Below are positions 23,009 through 32,171 of a DNA stretch of 46,717 bases, in pieces. The stretch comes from an uncultured Clostridia bacterium (lineage in GTDB: Bacteria; Bacillota; Clostridia; Christensenellales; Aristaeellaceae), in assembly GCA_934643825.1 (NCBI GenBank), contig CAKUCW010000021.1:1-46717 (forward strand). The letters are read 5' to 3'. The notes beneath the pieces were generated by a model that did no database searches, was not told the origin of the DNA, and saw only the letters and a program-made list of their open reading frames with translations. A program made the translations under genes and the position numbers. Position 1 is the stretch's first letter. Each line of letters begins with the position of its first letter.

Positions 23009-23926
23009 TCAGTCATTTTTCAGCGCCTGCAAATATCTGCTCAGCGCATCCTTCCAATCCGGAAGAGGCTTAAATCCATTTTGAACCAGTTTGCTCTTAT
23101 CCAGTCGGCTGTTGAAGGGACGCGCCGCCCTCGACATGCCATACTCCGCCGTCGTCACCGGAACGACCGTCACATCCATGCCCGCCTGACGGAAGATTTC
23201 GCAGGCAAACTCATACCAGCTGATGTATCCGCCCTCATTGGTTGCGTGATAATAGCCGTATTTTTCGGTTCCGATCATATCCGCCAGCAGCCGCGCAAGG
23301 TCAAGCATATAGGTCGGCGTGCCGATCTGGTCGCAGACCACCGACAGCGTGTCGTGCTTTTTCCCCGCATTCAGGATGGTTCGGATAAAGTTTCTGCCAT
23401 TCAGCCCAAATCCCCACGCAATGCGGACAATAAAGTACTTTTCAAGCGTTTCCGCCACCGCCTGCTCGCCTTCCAGCTTCGTCTGACCATAGACGTTCAG
23501 CGGCTGATATTCCTTGCAGTCCGGCTGCCATGGCTTTTCGCCGCGCCCGCCGAACACATAATCCGTGCTGATATAGACCATCTTTGCGTCCAGCGCTTTG
23601 CAAGCACACGCAATGGATCGGGTTCCTTCCGCATTGATTGCGCGAACCTTGGATACATTCTCCGCCTCTTCCGCAGCGTCAACATCTGTCCACGCCGCGC
23701 AATGAACGACGACATCCGGTTGTATCTCATTCAGGACGCGAGCCACCTCGGCATGATTCGTGATATCCATAGGGATATACGGCATGCTGCACACCGGGCT
23801 CCCGTCGTGAATTCCGCTGTATATCGGCGCAATATCGCTCCCAATGCCAGAAATCCCCCGTGCAGCCAGCTCATTCATCACATCGTGTCCAAGCTGCCCC
23901 CCGACACCGGTTACAAATACTTTCAC
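23009..23926 (-). CDS. rfbD: dTDP-4-dehydrorhamnose reductase
   Basis: 305 aa short-chain reductase making dTDP-L-rhamnose, the last step of the pathway. NADPH loop VTGVGGQLGHD; STDYVFGG; catalytic YGQTK (YxxxK); RIAWGFGLNGRNF. Start: a GTG at 23926 follows AGGTGAG by 5 bases and sits 4 bp after the rfbB stop; an ATG at 23944 overlaps rfbB and lacks a ribosome site. Longer in-frame sequence upstream is rfbB read out of frame. Last gene of the polysaccharide operon. Confidence 0.95.
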   Translation of the reverse strand: MKVFVTGVGGQLGHDVMNELAARGISGIGSDIAPIYSGIHDGSPVCSMPYIPMDITNHAEVARVLNEIQPDVVVHCAAWTDVDAAEEAENVSKVRAINAEGTRSIACACKALDAKMVYISTDYVFGGRGEKPWQPDCKEYQPLNVYGQTKLEGEQAVAETLEKYFIVRIAWGFGLNGRNFIRTILNAGKKHDTLSVVCDQIGTPTYMLDLARLLADMIGTEKYGYYHATNEGGYISWYEFACEIFRQAGMDVTVVPVTTAEYGMSRAARPFNSRLDKSKLVQNGFKPLPDWKDALSRYLQALKND

Positions 23927-23930
23927 ACGC

Positions 23931-24950
23931 TCACCTATTTCCATACATTTTTTCGTAATAGTTCTGATATTCGCCGGAGATGATGGTCTTCCACCAATCC
24001 TGATTGTCCAGATACCACCGGATGGTCTTCTTGATGCCGTCCGCGAACTTCGTTTCCGGCAGCCAGCCCAGCTCGTTGTGGATCTTCGTCGGATCGATGG
24101 CATAGCGCAGGTCGTGCCCCTTGCGGTCGCCGACATAGGTGATCAGGCTTTCCGGCTTGCCCAGCTCTTTGCAGATGATCTTCACGATGTCGATGTTCTT
24201 CATTTCGTTATGGCCGCCGACATTGTAGACCTCGCCCACGCGTCCATTGTGGATGATGAGATCGATTGCGCGGCAGTGATCCTCGACATACAGCCAGTCG
24301 CGGACGTTCTCGCCCGTGCCGTATACCGGCAGGGGCTTATCCGCCAGCGCATTGGCGATCATCAGCGGGATCAGCTTCTCCGGGAAGTGATACGGGCCAT
24401 AGTTATTGGAGCAGCGGGAAATCGTCACCGGCAGACCGTATGTGCGATGATATGCCAGAACGAGCAGATCCGCGCCCGCCTTGGAAGAGGAATACGGGCT
24501 GGAGGTATGAATCGGCGTTTCCTCCGTGAAGAACAGATCGGGGCGGTCAAGCGGCAAATCGCCATACACCTCGTCCGTAGACACCTGATGATAGCGCTTG
24601 ATGCCGTACTTGCGGCAGGCGTCCATCAATGTCGCGGTGCCAATGATGTTCGTCTGAAGGAAAATGCCCGGATCCTCGATCGAGCGATCCACATGGCTTT
24701 CCGCGGCAAAGTTGACGACAATATCCGGATGCTCCTCCTCAAAGAGCTTGTTGACCGCCTCGCGGTCGCAGATATCCGCCTTCACAAAACGGAAATTCGG
24801 ATTGCCCATCACCGGCTCAAGCGTGGAAAGATTGCCCGCATAGGTCAGTTTATCCAAACAGATGATACGGTAATCCGGATACTTCTTCAGCATATGAAAA
24901 ATGAAGTTCGAGCCGATAAAACCGGCGCCGCCCGTTACGATGATCGTCAT
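23931..24950 (-). CDS. rfbB: dTDP-glucose 4,6-dehydratase
   Basis: 339 aa SDR enzyme. TIIVTGGAGFIGSNF binds NAD; NFAAESHVDRSI, QVSTDEVYGDL and YSSSKAGADLLV (YxxxK) are dehydratase signatures, and SRCSNNYGPYHFPEKLIP is diagnostic of RmlB. Second enzyme of the dTDP-L-rhamnose pathway. It begins 9 bp after rfbC. Confidence 0.97.
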   Translation of the reverse strand: MTIIVTGGAGFIGSNFIFHMLKKYPDYRIICLDKLTYAGNLSTLEPVMGNPNFRFVKADICDREAVNKLFEEEHPDIVVNFAAESHVDRSIEDPGIFLQTNIIGTATLMDACRKYGIKRYHQVSTDEVYGDLPLDRPDLFFTEETPIHTSSPYSSSKAGADLLVLAYHRTYGLPVTISRCSNNYGPYHFPEKLIPLMIANALADKPLPVYGTGENVRDWLYVEDHCRAIDLIIHNGRVGEVYNVGGHNEMKNIDIVKIICKELGKPESLITYVGDRKGHDLRYAIDPTKIHNELGWLPETKFADGIKKTIRWYLDNQDWWKTIISGEYQNYYEKMYGNR

Positions 24951-24959
24951 ATATCCTCC

Positions 24960-25526
24960 TTAAATCTCCCCGTAGACAAAATTGCAGTCGCTGTCCTTCA
25001 GCATGGGGGACGTCGTATCCTTCTGAGAAAGCAGATGTTCCGTAACCTCGCCCCACTCTACGCCGATTTCCGGGTCATTAAAGCGAATTCCGCGGTCGCA
25101 TTCCTTGCTGTACAGGTGATCGACCTTATAGCAGAACTCGACATCGTCCGTCAGCGTCTTGAAACCATGTCCAAAGCCCCGCGGAATAAAGAGCATCCGC
25201 TTGTTCTCCGCGCTCAGCTCCACCGCAACCCACTGCTTATAGGTCGGGCTGCCTTTGCGCAGGTCAACGGCAACGTCCATCACCGCGCCGCGGGTCACGC
25301 GAACCAGCTTCGCCTGCGCATACGGCGCATTCTGAAAATGAATGCCGCGGAGAATGCCCTTCTGCGCGGAATAAGACTGATTATCCTGCACAAACTCCGC
25401 CGTGATTCCGATTTCCTCAAACGCCTTTTTATTGTAGGTCTCCATGAAATATCCGCGCTGGTCGCCAAAAACCTGCGGCTCAACGATATATACGCCCGGG
25501 AGCTTCGTATCGATTCTCTTCATCAT
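24960..25526 (-). CDS. rfbC: dTDP-4-dehydrorhamnose 3,5-epimerase
   Basis: 188 aa cupin-fold epimerase. PQVFGDQRGYFMETYN, VQDNQSYSAQKGILRGIHFQ (catalytic His in RGIHF) and MLFIPRGFGHGFKTL are RmlC signatures. The ATG at 25526 comes one base after the rfbA stop, with AAAGGTG upstream. Third enzyme of dTDP-L-rhamnose synthesis. Confidence 0.95.
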   Translation of the reverse strand: MMKRIDTKLPGVYIVEPQVFGDQRGYFMETYNKKAFEEIGITAEFVQDNQSYSAQKGILRGIHFQNAPYAQAKLVRVTRGAVMDVAVDLRKGSPTYKQWVAVELSAENKRMLFIPRGFGHGFKTLTDDVEFCYKVDHLYSKECDRGIRFNDPEIGVEWGEVTEHLLSQKDTTSPMLKDSDCNFVYGEI

Positions 25527-25527
25527 A

Positions 25528-26415
25528 TCAGTAACGCACCTTTCCTTCCGCAACCGCCTTCAAATGATGACCATAGGGGCTCTTTCCATAGCGCTCGGCG
25601 GATTCCAGCAGCTTTTCTTTGGAAATCCACTCGTTCCGGTAAGCGATTTCTTCCGGTGCGCTGATCTTGATGCTCTGACGCGTTTCGATCATGCGTACGA
25701 AATCCGCCGCATCCACAAGGCTGTCCATCGTGCCCGTATCCAGCCACGCAAAGCCTCTGCCAAGCAGCTGAACATCCAGCACGCCCCGCTTGAGATACAT
25801 ATCGTTCAGCGTGGTGATTTCCAGCTCACCGCGGGCAGACGGCTTGACCGCCTTCGCCATCTCGGATACGCCCTTCGGGTAGAAATACAGCCCCGTAACC
25901 GCATAATTGCTCTTGGGCTCCCTGGGCTTTTCTTCGATGGAAATGACGCGTCCATCTGCATCGAATTCCACCACGCCGAAGCGTTCCGGATCGTTGACAT
26001 AGTATCCGAACACCGTCGCCCGCTCGTTCTTTTCGGCGTTCTGAACCGAATCGCGCAGGATCTTGCCAAAACCGTTGCCATAAAAGATGTTGTCGCCCAG
26101 AACCATGGCGCATGCGTCATCGCCGATGAATTCCTCACCGAGCAGGAACGCCTGCGCCAATCCGTCCGGACTGGGCTGGACTTTATACGAGAGGTTGACG
26201 CCGAACTGGCTGCCGTTTCCAAGCAGATGCTCAAATCGCGGCGTATCCTCCGGCGTAGAAATGATGAGGATATCGCGGATGCCTGCCAGCATCAGCGTCG
26301 AAAGCGGATAATAGATCATCGGCTTGTCATAAACCGGCAGAAGCTGCTTGCTTGTAACCATCGTCAGCGGATACAGCCGCGTGCCGGCGCCGCCCGCGAG
26401 AATAATTCCCTTCAT
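25528..26415 (-). CDS. rfbA: Glucose-1-phosphate thymidylyltransferase
   Basis: 295 aa nucleotidyltransferase starting dTDP-L-rhamnose synthesis. KGIILAGGAGTRLYPLTMVTSKQLLPVYDKPMIYYPLS carries the GxGxRL signature and catalytic Lys; ALGDN-type VLGDNIFYG binds Mg; IEEKPREPKSNYAVTGLYFY and GRGFAWLDTGT follow. The ATG at 26415, 9 bases after AAGGAG, is chosen over a TTG three codons upstream. Confidence 0.97.
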   Translation of the reverse strand: MKGIILAGGAGTRLYPLTMVTSKQLLPVYDKPMIYYPLSTLMLAGIRDILIISTPEDTPRFEHLLGNGSQFGVNLSYKVQPSPDGLAQAFLLGEEFIGDDACAMVLGDNIFYGNGFGKILRDSVQNAEKNERATVFGYYVNDPERFGVVEFDADGRVISIEEKPREPKSNYAVTGLYFYPKGVSEMAKAVKPSARGELEITTLNDMYLKRGVLDVQLLGRGFAWLDTGTMDSLVDAADFVRMIETRQSIKISAPEEIAYRNEWISKEKLLESAERYGKSPYGHHLKAVAEGKVRY

Positions 26416-26431
26416 ATCGAACAACTCCTTT

Positions 26432-27271
26432 TCACTTCAAACCCGCATTTTGCATGATTGTCCGAATCTTTGCCGCGTCGCCCCACTCGCCGGGGCTGTC
26501 ATACGCCCGATCCGGATACGCGCCATACTGCAGCTTGATGTCGTAATGGTGTTCCGCAATGTATTGCTCAACGCGCTGAGCAAGCGTCATCGGCTCGCCC
26601 GTGCAAACGTTGATGATGCCGTCGATCTCGCTTTGGACGCTGGCAGCCGCGATCATCTTCGCAAGCTCATCCACATCCACGAAATCATACAGGTTCTTGC
26701 CGCTCGTGAAGGGGAATTCCCGTTTGCCCTCCGCCGCTGCGCGGGCAATCTTCGAGAAGATGCTGTTGCCTCTCAAATCGTCGCCCGTAATGTAGTAGGC
26801 GCGAAGCCAGCGCAGGCTGCACGGGCTGTCCTTCGCCGTCAGCATCAGGCTCTGACGCATGGCGTTTTTTGCAATGCCGTATTGGGATTGCGGGTTGCAG
26901 GGCGTATGCTCGTCAATCGCGCCCTCCCAATAGCCAACCTCGTGCATCGAGCCCATCACGGAAAGGATCGGCAGACCGCCGCTCATCATGTTGCCGCAGA
27001 ACTCGATATGCTTGGACAGATCACTCATATGCGCCGGAGAATTGTGTACGAATCCATCCCGCCAAGCCAGGTGAATGCACACGTCCGGCTTGCCAAACTG
27101 TTCATAAATATCCTTGTCGCCGCTGAACAGGGAAACCTTGCTCTGCTCGGCTCTCGGATCCACGTCATCGAATCGAAAATCCGATGCAATCACTTCATGC
27201 CCCATGTCAAGCAGCTGCTTGACAACGTGCCTTCCTATGTACCCGGCTGCGCCAGTGACCAGTACTCTCAT
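26432..27271 (-). CDS. NAD-dependent epimerase/dehydratase family protein
   Basis: 279 aa extended SDR. VTGAAGYIG gives the GxxGxxG NAD loop; YGIAK gives YxxxK; MGSMHEVGYWEG lies near the active-site Ser/Thr position. It is shorter than RmlB or GalE (about 330) and has no close signature of either. It lies between the acyltransferase and rfbA in the operon, so it probably modifies a nucleotide sugar for the same polymer; the product is unknown. The ATG at 27271 follows AAAAAGGAAG; an ATG seven codons upstream has no site. Confidence 0.82.
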   Translation of the reverse strand: MRVLVTGAAGYIGRHVVKQLLDMGHEVIASDFRFDDVDPRAEQSKVSLFSGDKDIYEQFGKPDVCIHLAWRDGFVHNSPAHMSDLSKHIEFCGNMMSGGLPILSVMGSMHEVGYWEGAIDEHTPCNPQSQYGIAKNAMRQSLMLTAKDSPCSLRWLRAYYITGDDLRGNSIFSKIARAAAEGKREFPFTSGKNLYDFVDVDELAKMIAAASVQSEIDGIINVCTGEPMTLAQRVEQYIAEHHYDIKLQYGAYPDRAYDSPGEWGDAAKIRTIMQNAGLK

Positions 27272-27288
27272 GTTCACATCTTCCTTTT

Positions 27289-28302
27289 TCATTTTTTACT
27301 GAATCGCTTTAAAACCCTATTGCCGCAAGTATCAAGCGCATATGCCAAAGCCAAGGTCAATACCGTATAGATCACAAACAGCATCCATACATACTGTCTG
27401 CCCATCCACTCAGGAGAAAAGCCGTCCATCAAATGTGAAATCAACCAGTGATGAACGAGAAAAACAGGGTAGGTCAGCTTTGCGCCGACTGCCATAAAGG
27501 ACTTCACCGAATCACTTTGAATAGATCGTGCAATCCACACCATCAGAGCGAACAGGAAGACGCAAAAAGCAATGCACAGCGTCAAACCGTAAATCTGATT
27601 TCTGAACAGATATGCCAGAGCAAATACCCCTGCGCATCCGGCTAAAAGCGGAAGCGGCTTTTCATTGAAATCATATTTTACAAATGCCATGCCAAACAGA
27701 ATCTCCGGAATGCGGAGAAAGAAGCTTTGATCTGACACTTTTCCTTTAAACGCGATATAAATCGCCCCGGCGCAAACAGCCGTCGCAATCATATGGCGCT
27801 CGGCGGCGGCATGCAGCAGCGGGAACAGCAGATAAATCAGGATGATACAGCCCAGAAACCACTCGCCCAATTTATAATAATGAAACGGAATGAATCCAAG
27901 ACTGCACAAGTATCCGTCCATTCCCAATACGCTGAATATCCTCAGCCACGGTTTTTCTGTGCTCATGCCCTTATAATACAGAAAATCAAACCCTGTTGCA
28001 ACAGCATGCGCAATCCAGAACATCGGGTATATGTTTTTGAAGCGATGGATAAAGAATGTTTTTGCATCCTTATAGGTGTACATCAATCTCGCTCCGGACA
28101 GCATGAAGAACAAGCTGACGCCGATACCGCCCAAATACACGCGGCCACCGATATAGAAGCTGGGAATCAGGCTATTCTGTGGATACAGAAACGTACCGTT
28201 GTATCCGCAAACCGCGGCGTTAAAATGAACGATCGATACACACAGGCAGGAAAACAGGCATATCAAATCAAATGCGACGATTCTCTTTCGTCCTGTTGCC
28301 AT
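27289..28302 (-). CDS. Membrane acyltransferase (acyltransferase 3 family)
   Basis: 337 aa multi-pass protein with about ten hydrophobic segments. The first helix ends in CVSIVHFN, where the His matches the catalytic His of OafA/YrhL-type enzymes; GVSLFFMLSG is the family's second signature; LTYPVFLVHHWLI is the typical C-terminal segment. These enzymes O-acetylate surface sugars using cytoplasmic acetyl-CoA. The ATG at 28302 follows AAAGGAG by 9 bases; upstream extension overlaps the rgpF-like gene. Likely decorates the rhamnose polymer. Confidence 0.88.
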   Translation of the reverse strand: MATGRKRIVAFDLICLFSCLCVSIVHFNAAVCGYNGTFLYPQNSLIPSFYIGGRVYLGGIGVSLFFMLSGARLMYTYKDAKTFFIHRFKNIYPMFWIAHAVATGFDFLYYKGMSTEKPWLRIFSVLGMDGYLCSLGFIPFHYYKLGEWFLGCIILIYLLFPLLHAAAERHMIATAVCAGAIYIAFKGKVSDQSFFLRIPEILFGMAFVKYDFNEKPLPLLAGCAGVFALAYLFRNQIYGLTLCIAFCVFLFALMVWIARSIQSDSVKSFMAVGAKLTYPVFLVHHWLISHLMDGFSPEWMGRQYVWMLFVIYTVLTLALAYALDTCGNRVLKRFSKK

Positions 28303-28330
28303 GATGTAGTTCTCCTTTTGATTTTCCGGC

Positions 28331-30247
28331 TCAGCCAATCCATTTTTTGCCGCCAAAGAAACGGTAAATCTTTCTGCTTACCGCCCAAATCGGCTTGGGA
28401 ATCCGCCGCTTAATGGCACGTTTTACAATAATTCTTGCTGACGGAGTATTCTGCGTCAAGCCATGCTGCCAAATATACTGGTTCATACCCGAAAGTCCAT
28501 CATGAGATCCGATTGTGCCATGCAACGCCTTCAGCGTTTCACGCGCCATAAAGCGATAATTGGTCAGCTCAATCGACGTATACTGATCCGTCATTCCCCA
28601 CGCCTCATAATAGCCCTGGCTCTGCGCACACGGTCCATAGATTCGCTCAATCGCGTGAAGGAGCGTGCCGTCACACGCATTCGGCTCTTGCGGAAAATCT
28701 TCATACTTCCATTTTTTATCAAAAAGCGGCTTCAGCGCTTTGGGTCTAAACCAGAACATCGTTCCCAATGGAGAAATCGGCTCTTTTTCGCGGTTCAAAT
28801 CCACCTCAATCTTCAGCTCTTCCGCAAGCTGAACGACGTTATCGTAGTTTGTCGTCCATTCATTGCCAACTATATCATAAAACAAGCCATGGTACGGCGG
28901 CGGCGGCATCAGCATGCCCATCCGCGGTTCAGACTTAAATTTTGCGATAACATTGCGGACATAGGCTTTGCTGCCCAGCACATTTTCCAAGCAGCGATAT
29001 GCAAAGGACTGACCGGAGGAATACGGCTTGACTTGCGTCGTTTTCTTGTCGTGCGCAAAACACGCCAACTCATACCGATCCACATACGGCGCCGCGCCGA
29101 CCAGAAGAGCGCTGACATCTCTGCCCCGGTTTTCAATCCGAATAATTTCAACCTTTCTCGGCGCCAGCTTTTTCGCCGCCTCCGTCACCAGCTTCTCCAT
29201 CTTGTCGTTGCAGACCGTGAAATAGATATCGGCGTTCAGCGGCATGGAATCCGCATAATGGATGCTCTCTTCGATTTTATCATCAAAATACAGGTGCATA
29301 AACAACGCCGTCTTCGTCGTTTTATATGCCTCCCGGTCGCAGCAATCCGTCATGCTGAGCGAATAATTCAGGTGCATTCTGTCCTTGATATCCGCCATGT
29401 TGCTGGTTCTCAGCAAATTTTCCCAGACCATATCCATGTCATAGTCAAAGTTCTCGCAGATATATCGATAGGCTTCGATTGCCGCCTCGCCCGTGCTGAC
29501 ATCAATATACTCATTGTATATATTGGTGAACATCTTTCTCTTGAAGATTGGGCATTTTCTGTTCTGAATCAGCTCCTTGGCTTCAAGCATCAGCGGATAT
29601 CTATTGACATCTTCCAAATCATCCGTCTGAACATAGACATCGCTGACATATCCGCAGTCATTGAATTTTTTGGTGAAGATCGCTTCATGCTTGCCTATCG
29701 CGTCCCAATAATTGCGGATTTCACCCATGTGATCCCAATAATCATGGAATTCTCTGCTGTTGAGCATCTTGTTTCGGATGCAGATAAAGCTGGACTGGAT
29801 ATGCTCGGGGACATAGCCAAGCCCCGTCGTTCCAAACGGATCAAAATCAATCTTATAGTGCTTCGTCAGCCCCCAGAAGTCCACATCGCGCCCATTCATC
29901 TCCTCAAAAACTTCCGAGAACGGATACAGCGGACCGTAGAAGGTAAAGTTCATCAGGACAACTTCATCGAATTTGCCCAGCTTCTTCCATCCATACTGTT
30001 CCATCGCCGCTTTGTACGCCCATACGTCAAAGCCCTTGTTTTCCCTTACAAAGACATTGGGCGTAATGGCTTCCAGTATAGTCCTTCCCTCCGTTGTCAG
30101 CTTTCCATTGCAGACCACAAACAACTCGCTGCAATTCTTCTTCATATCCTCCAGCATATACGGCACATACCGATCAACAATGCCGTCCTTGTCATAGAAG
30201 AAGTAAATGACCAGACGCTTGATGTTTTTGATTCCGCTTAACTTCAT
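28331..30247 (-). CDS. RgpF-like rhamnan synthesis glycosyltransferase, two modules
   Basis: 638 aa protein of the rhamnan synthesis F family, which helps build rhamnose-glucose cell-wall polysaccharides. Two related modules are seen: one near residues 10-260 (VIYFFYDKDGIVDRYVPYML, VRENKGFDVWAYKAAME, VVLMNFTFYGPLYP) and one near 310-580 (LFMHLYFDD, IIRIENRGRDVSALLVG, FAHDKKT, RMGMLMPPPPYHG, GTMFWFRPKAL). No membrane helix, so cytoplasmic or peripheral. It sits between a GT4 and the acyltransferase. Acceptor and linkage cannot be read from sequence. Confidence 0.87.
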   Translation of the reverse strand: MKLSGIKNIKRLVIYFFYDKDGIVDRYVPYMLEDMKKNCSELFVVCNGKLTTEGRTILEAITPNVFVRENKGFDVWAYKAAMEQYGWKKLGKFDEVVLMNFTFYGPLYPFSEVFEEMNGRDVDFWGLTKHYKIDFDPFGTTGLGYVPEHIQSSFICIRNKMLNSREFHDYWDHMGEIRNYWDAIGKHEAIFTKKFNDCGYVSDVYVQTDDLEDVNRYPLMLEAKELIQNRKCPIFKRKMFTNIYNEYIDVSTGEAAIEAYRYICENFDYDMDMVWENLLRTSNMADIKDRMHLNYSLSMTDCCDREAYKTTKTALFMHLYFDDKIEESIHYADSMPLNADIYFTVCNDKMEKLVTEAAKKLAPRKVEIIRIENRGRDVSALLVGAAPYVDRYELACFAHDKKTTQVKPYSSGQSFAYRCLENVLGSKAYVRNVIAKFKSEPRMGMLMPPPPYHGLFYDIVGNEWTTNYDNVVQLAEELKIEVDLNREKEPISPLGTMFWFRPKALKPLFDKKWKYEDFPQEPNACDGTLLHAIERIYGPCAQSQGYYEAWGMTDQYTSIELTNYRFMARETLKALHGTIGSHDGLSGMNQYIWQHGLTQNTPSARIIVKRAIKRRIPKPIWAVSRKIYRFFGGKKWIG

Positions 30248-30259
30248 TCCCGTATCTCC

Positions 30260-31405
30260 TTATTTCCTGTTTCTGAGTTTCTTCACCGCAACCACCGGCA
30301 GCTTCCATCCGTACGTCTTCGCCGCCGACACACAGCGCCGTATTTTTCCCAGCAGTTTAATTCGTTCAAGATGATACCGAACGGGCTCCCGCTCCGCCGA
30401 ACAGGGAATCTCGGAAAGCTGGCTATAAAGCGCTTCCGCCGTTTTTTGTACGGTGAAATGCTCACAAATGCAGGCGTTTGCCTTCTTTCGCAGCGCTTCG
30501 CGCTCATCCCGGTTGTCAATCAGGTTTTTGATGTTTCGATACCATTCCTCTTCCGTATTCGCGCAGGCAGCCTCCATGCCGAATCGCTCGTAGAACCTGC
30601 TGTACGGCGCGACGTTTGAATAGACGAAAGCCGTTCCTGCCGCTCCGTATTCGATCAGCTTGATATAGTGCTTGCATGCGTGAAAGCCCGCATCCGGCAT
30701 CGGCGCCAGCCCGATATCCCATTGCAGCTTCTGAAAGCTGTCCAGATAATCCTCGTAGCGTGCGCAGAACGGTATGCATTGCGCATGGATTTCCTCTGCG
30801 AACGACGGATGTGCGCCAAAAAACTGGATGCTGACCTTTTCGCCATACTCCCTGTGAATGCGTTTGAGTACCTTTTGAAGCAGCAGCTCGACATCTGCCG
30901 TTCGATCGATGGATCCGGCAAACCCCAGCTTGACCGGTTCATCCGCATCATGGGCTTTCCAGTCGCTGATTCCGAGCGCAGGCTCTTCCACGCGAATCGG
31001 CTTCTGTCCCGGCTGTAAGTACTTTTTTAAAATGATCGGCGAAGGCGAAATCAGCGCGTCGCTCATTTGAATGATCGCCTGAATGTTCTGCCGGATATCC
31101 TTCCGCCCGTAATACGCCGCGCTGCTGATCGTCTGCGGAATGTTCAGCAGATCGTCATCCAAAATGTAAATCAGATATTTGCCGGCGCGATGCAGCTTTT
31201 CCGTCAGCTGCCTTTCGTACCCGTCATCCAGCCTTCCCAGCAGCACGATATCCGCCCAGTTCAGCTTTTCGTCGTCAAGCTCCATCGTTCGGCAGGCTCT
31301 GTACTCCACTTCGCCCGCCTGCGCCAAATATTCAAGCTGGCTGTGACCGCAGAGCTGAATGGACGGGATCATCTGCCGATAGATCAGCATGATATGCCTT
31401 TTCAT
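30260..31405 (-). CDS. GT4-like glycosyltransferase
   Basis: 381 aa. GT-B architecture: N-terminal acceptor half and a C-terminal donor half with VKLGFAGSIDRTADVELLL, IGLAPMPDAGFHACKHYIKLIEYGAAGTAFVYSNVAPYSR (the E-x7-E-like donor site is loose) and a terminal helix. Family assignment is by layout and the donor half. The ATG at 31405 is preferred over a GTG two codons upstream. It follows the ABC ATPase by 18 bp. Donor sugar unknown; rhamnose is plausible. Confidence 0.78.
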   Translation of the reverse strand: MKRHIMLIYRQMIPSIQLCGHSQLEYLAQAGEVEYRACRTMELDDEKLNWADIVLLGRLDDGYERQLTEKLHRAGKYLIYILDDDLLNIPQTISSAAYYGRKDIRQNIQAIIQMSDALISPSPIILKKYLQPGQKPIRVEEPALGISDWKAHDADEPVKLGFAGSIDRTADVELLLQKVLKRIHREYGEKVSIQFFGAHPSFAEEIHAQCIPFCARYEDYLDSFQKLQWDIGLAPMPDAGFHACKHYIKLIEYGAAGTAFVYSNVAPYSRFYERFGMEAACANTEEEWYRNIKNLIDNRDEREALRKKANACICEHFTVQKTAEALYSQLSEIPCSAEREPVRYHLERIKLLGKIRRCVSAAKTYGWKLPVVAVKKLRNRK

Positions 31406-31423
31406 GTTCACATTTCTCCCGGC

Positions 31424-32152
31424 TTATCCTTTTTCGTAAGCATCGCAGACGGTCTTTGCGTCCCCCACCATCTGAACCTGCCCATGCTCAATCCAAACGA
31501 CCCGGCTGCACATTTCCCTGACTTGCCCGATGTTATGGCTGACCAGCAGCACCGTCGTTCCTCCGTGCATCATGTCCATCATGCGCTTTCGGCTCTTCTC
31601 CTGAAAATCCGCATCGCCGACCGACAAAACCTCGTCCACGATCAGGATCTCCGGCTCGACAACCGTTGCGATTGAAAACGCCAGCCTCGCGATCATGCCG
31701 GATGAATAGTTGCGCAGCGGCATGTCGATAAACGGCTCGATCTCCGAAAACGCGATGATCTCTTCGCTTTTCTGCTTGAGGAATTCCTCCGAATAGCCCA
31801 AAATCGCGCCATTCAGAAAGATGTTCTCCCGCCCCGTCATATCCATGTCGAAGCCGCTTCCCAATTCCAGCATGGGCGCGATATTTCCGCGGACGACCAC
31901 GCTGCCCTCCGACGGTTTTAAGATGCCGGATATCACCTTGAGCAGCGTGCTTTTTCCCGCGCCGTTATGCCCGACAAGCCCGACAACCTCGCCCCGTTCA
32001 ACCTCGAAGCTCACTTGCCTGAGCGCCTCAAACTCGTTGTATTTCAGCTGCCTCCGCAGTTTTCGGATCATATATTCCTTGAAACTGTTGATTCTGTCGT
32101 TTGCCATGCGAAAGCGCACGGACACACTCTTGACCTCAATCATGCTATTCAT
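31424..32152 (-). CDS. Polysaccharide export ABC transporter ATPase
   Basis: 242 aa ATPase of the TagH/Wzt/RgpD type. Walker A GHNGAGKST, Q-loop region LELGSGFDMDMTGRENIFLNGAILGYS (diagnostic of the polysaccharide-export subgroup), signature YSSGM, Walker B ILIVDEVLSVGD, H-loop VSHN. There is no C-terminal carbohydrate-binding domain like that of Wzt from O9a systems. AAAGGA lies 7 bases before the ATG. It pairs with the permease upstream to move the polymer across the membrane. Confidence 0.94.
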   Translation of the reverse strand: MNSMIEVKSVSVRFRMANDRINSFKEYMIRKLRRQLKYNEFEALRQVSFEVERGEVVGLVGHNGAGKSTLLKVISGILKPSEGSVVVRGNIAPMLELGSGFDMDMTGRENIFLNGAILGYSEEFLKQKSEEIIAFSEIEPFIDMPLRNYSSGMIARLAFSIATVVEPEILIVDEVLSVGDADFQEKSRKRMMDMMHGGTTVLLVSHNIGQVREMCSRVVWIEHGQVQMVGDAKTVCDAYEKG

Positions 32153-32171
32153 GCTTGTGTTCCTTTGCAGA

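Noticed and set aside
23927..24136. N-terminal extension of rfbD
   Set aside because: It is rfbB read in another frame; the GTG at 23926 with AGGTGAG fits the protein family start.
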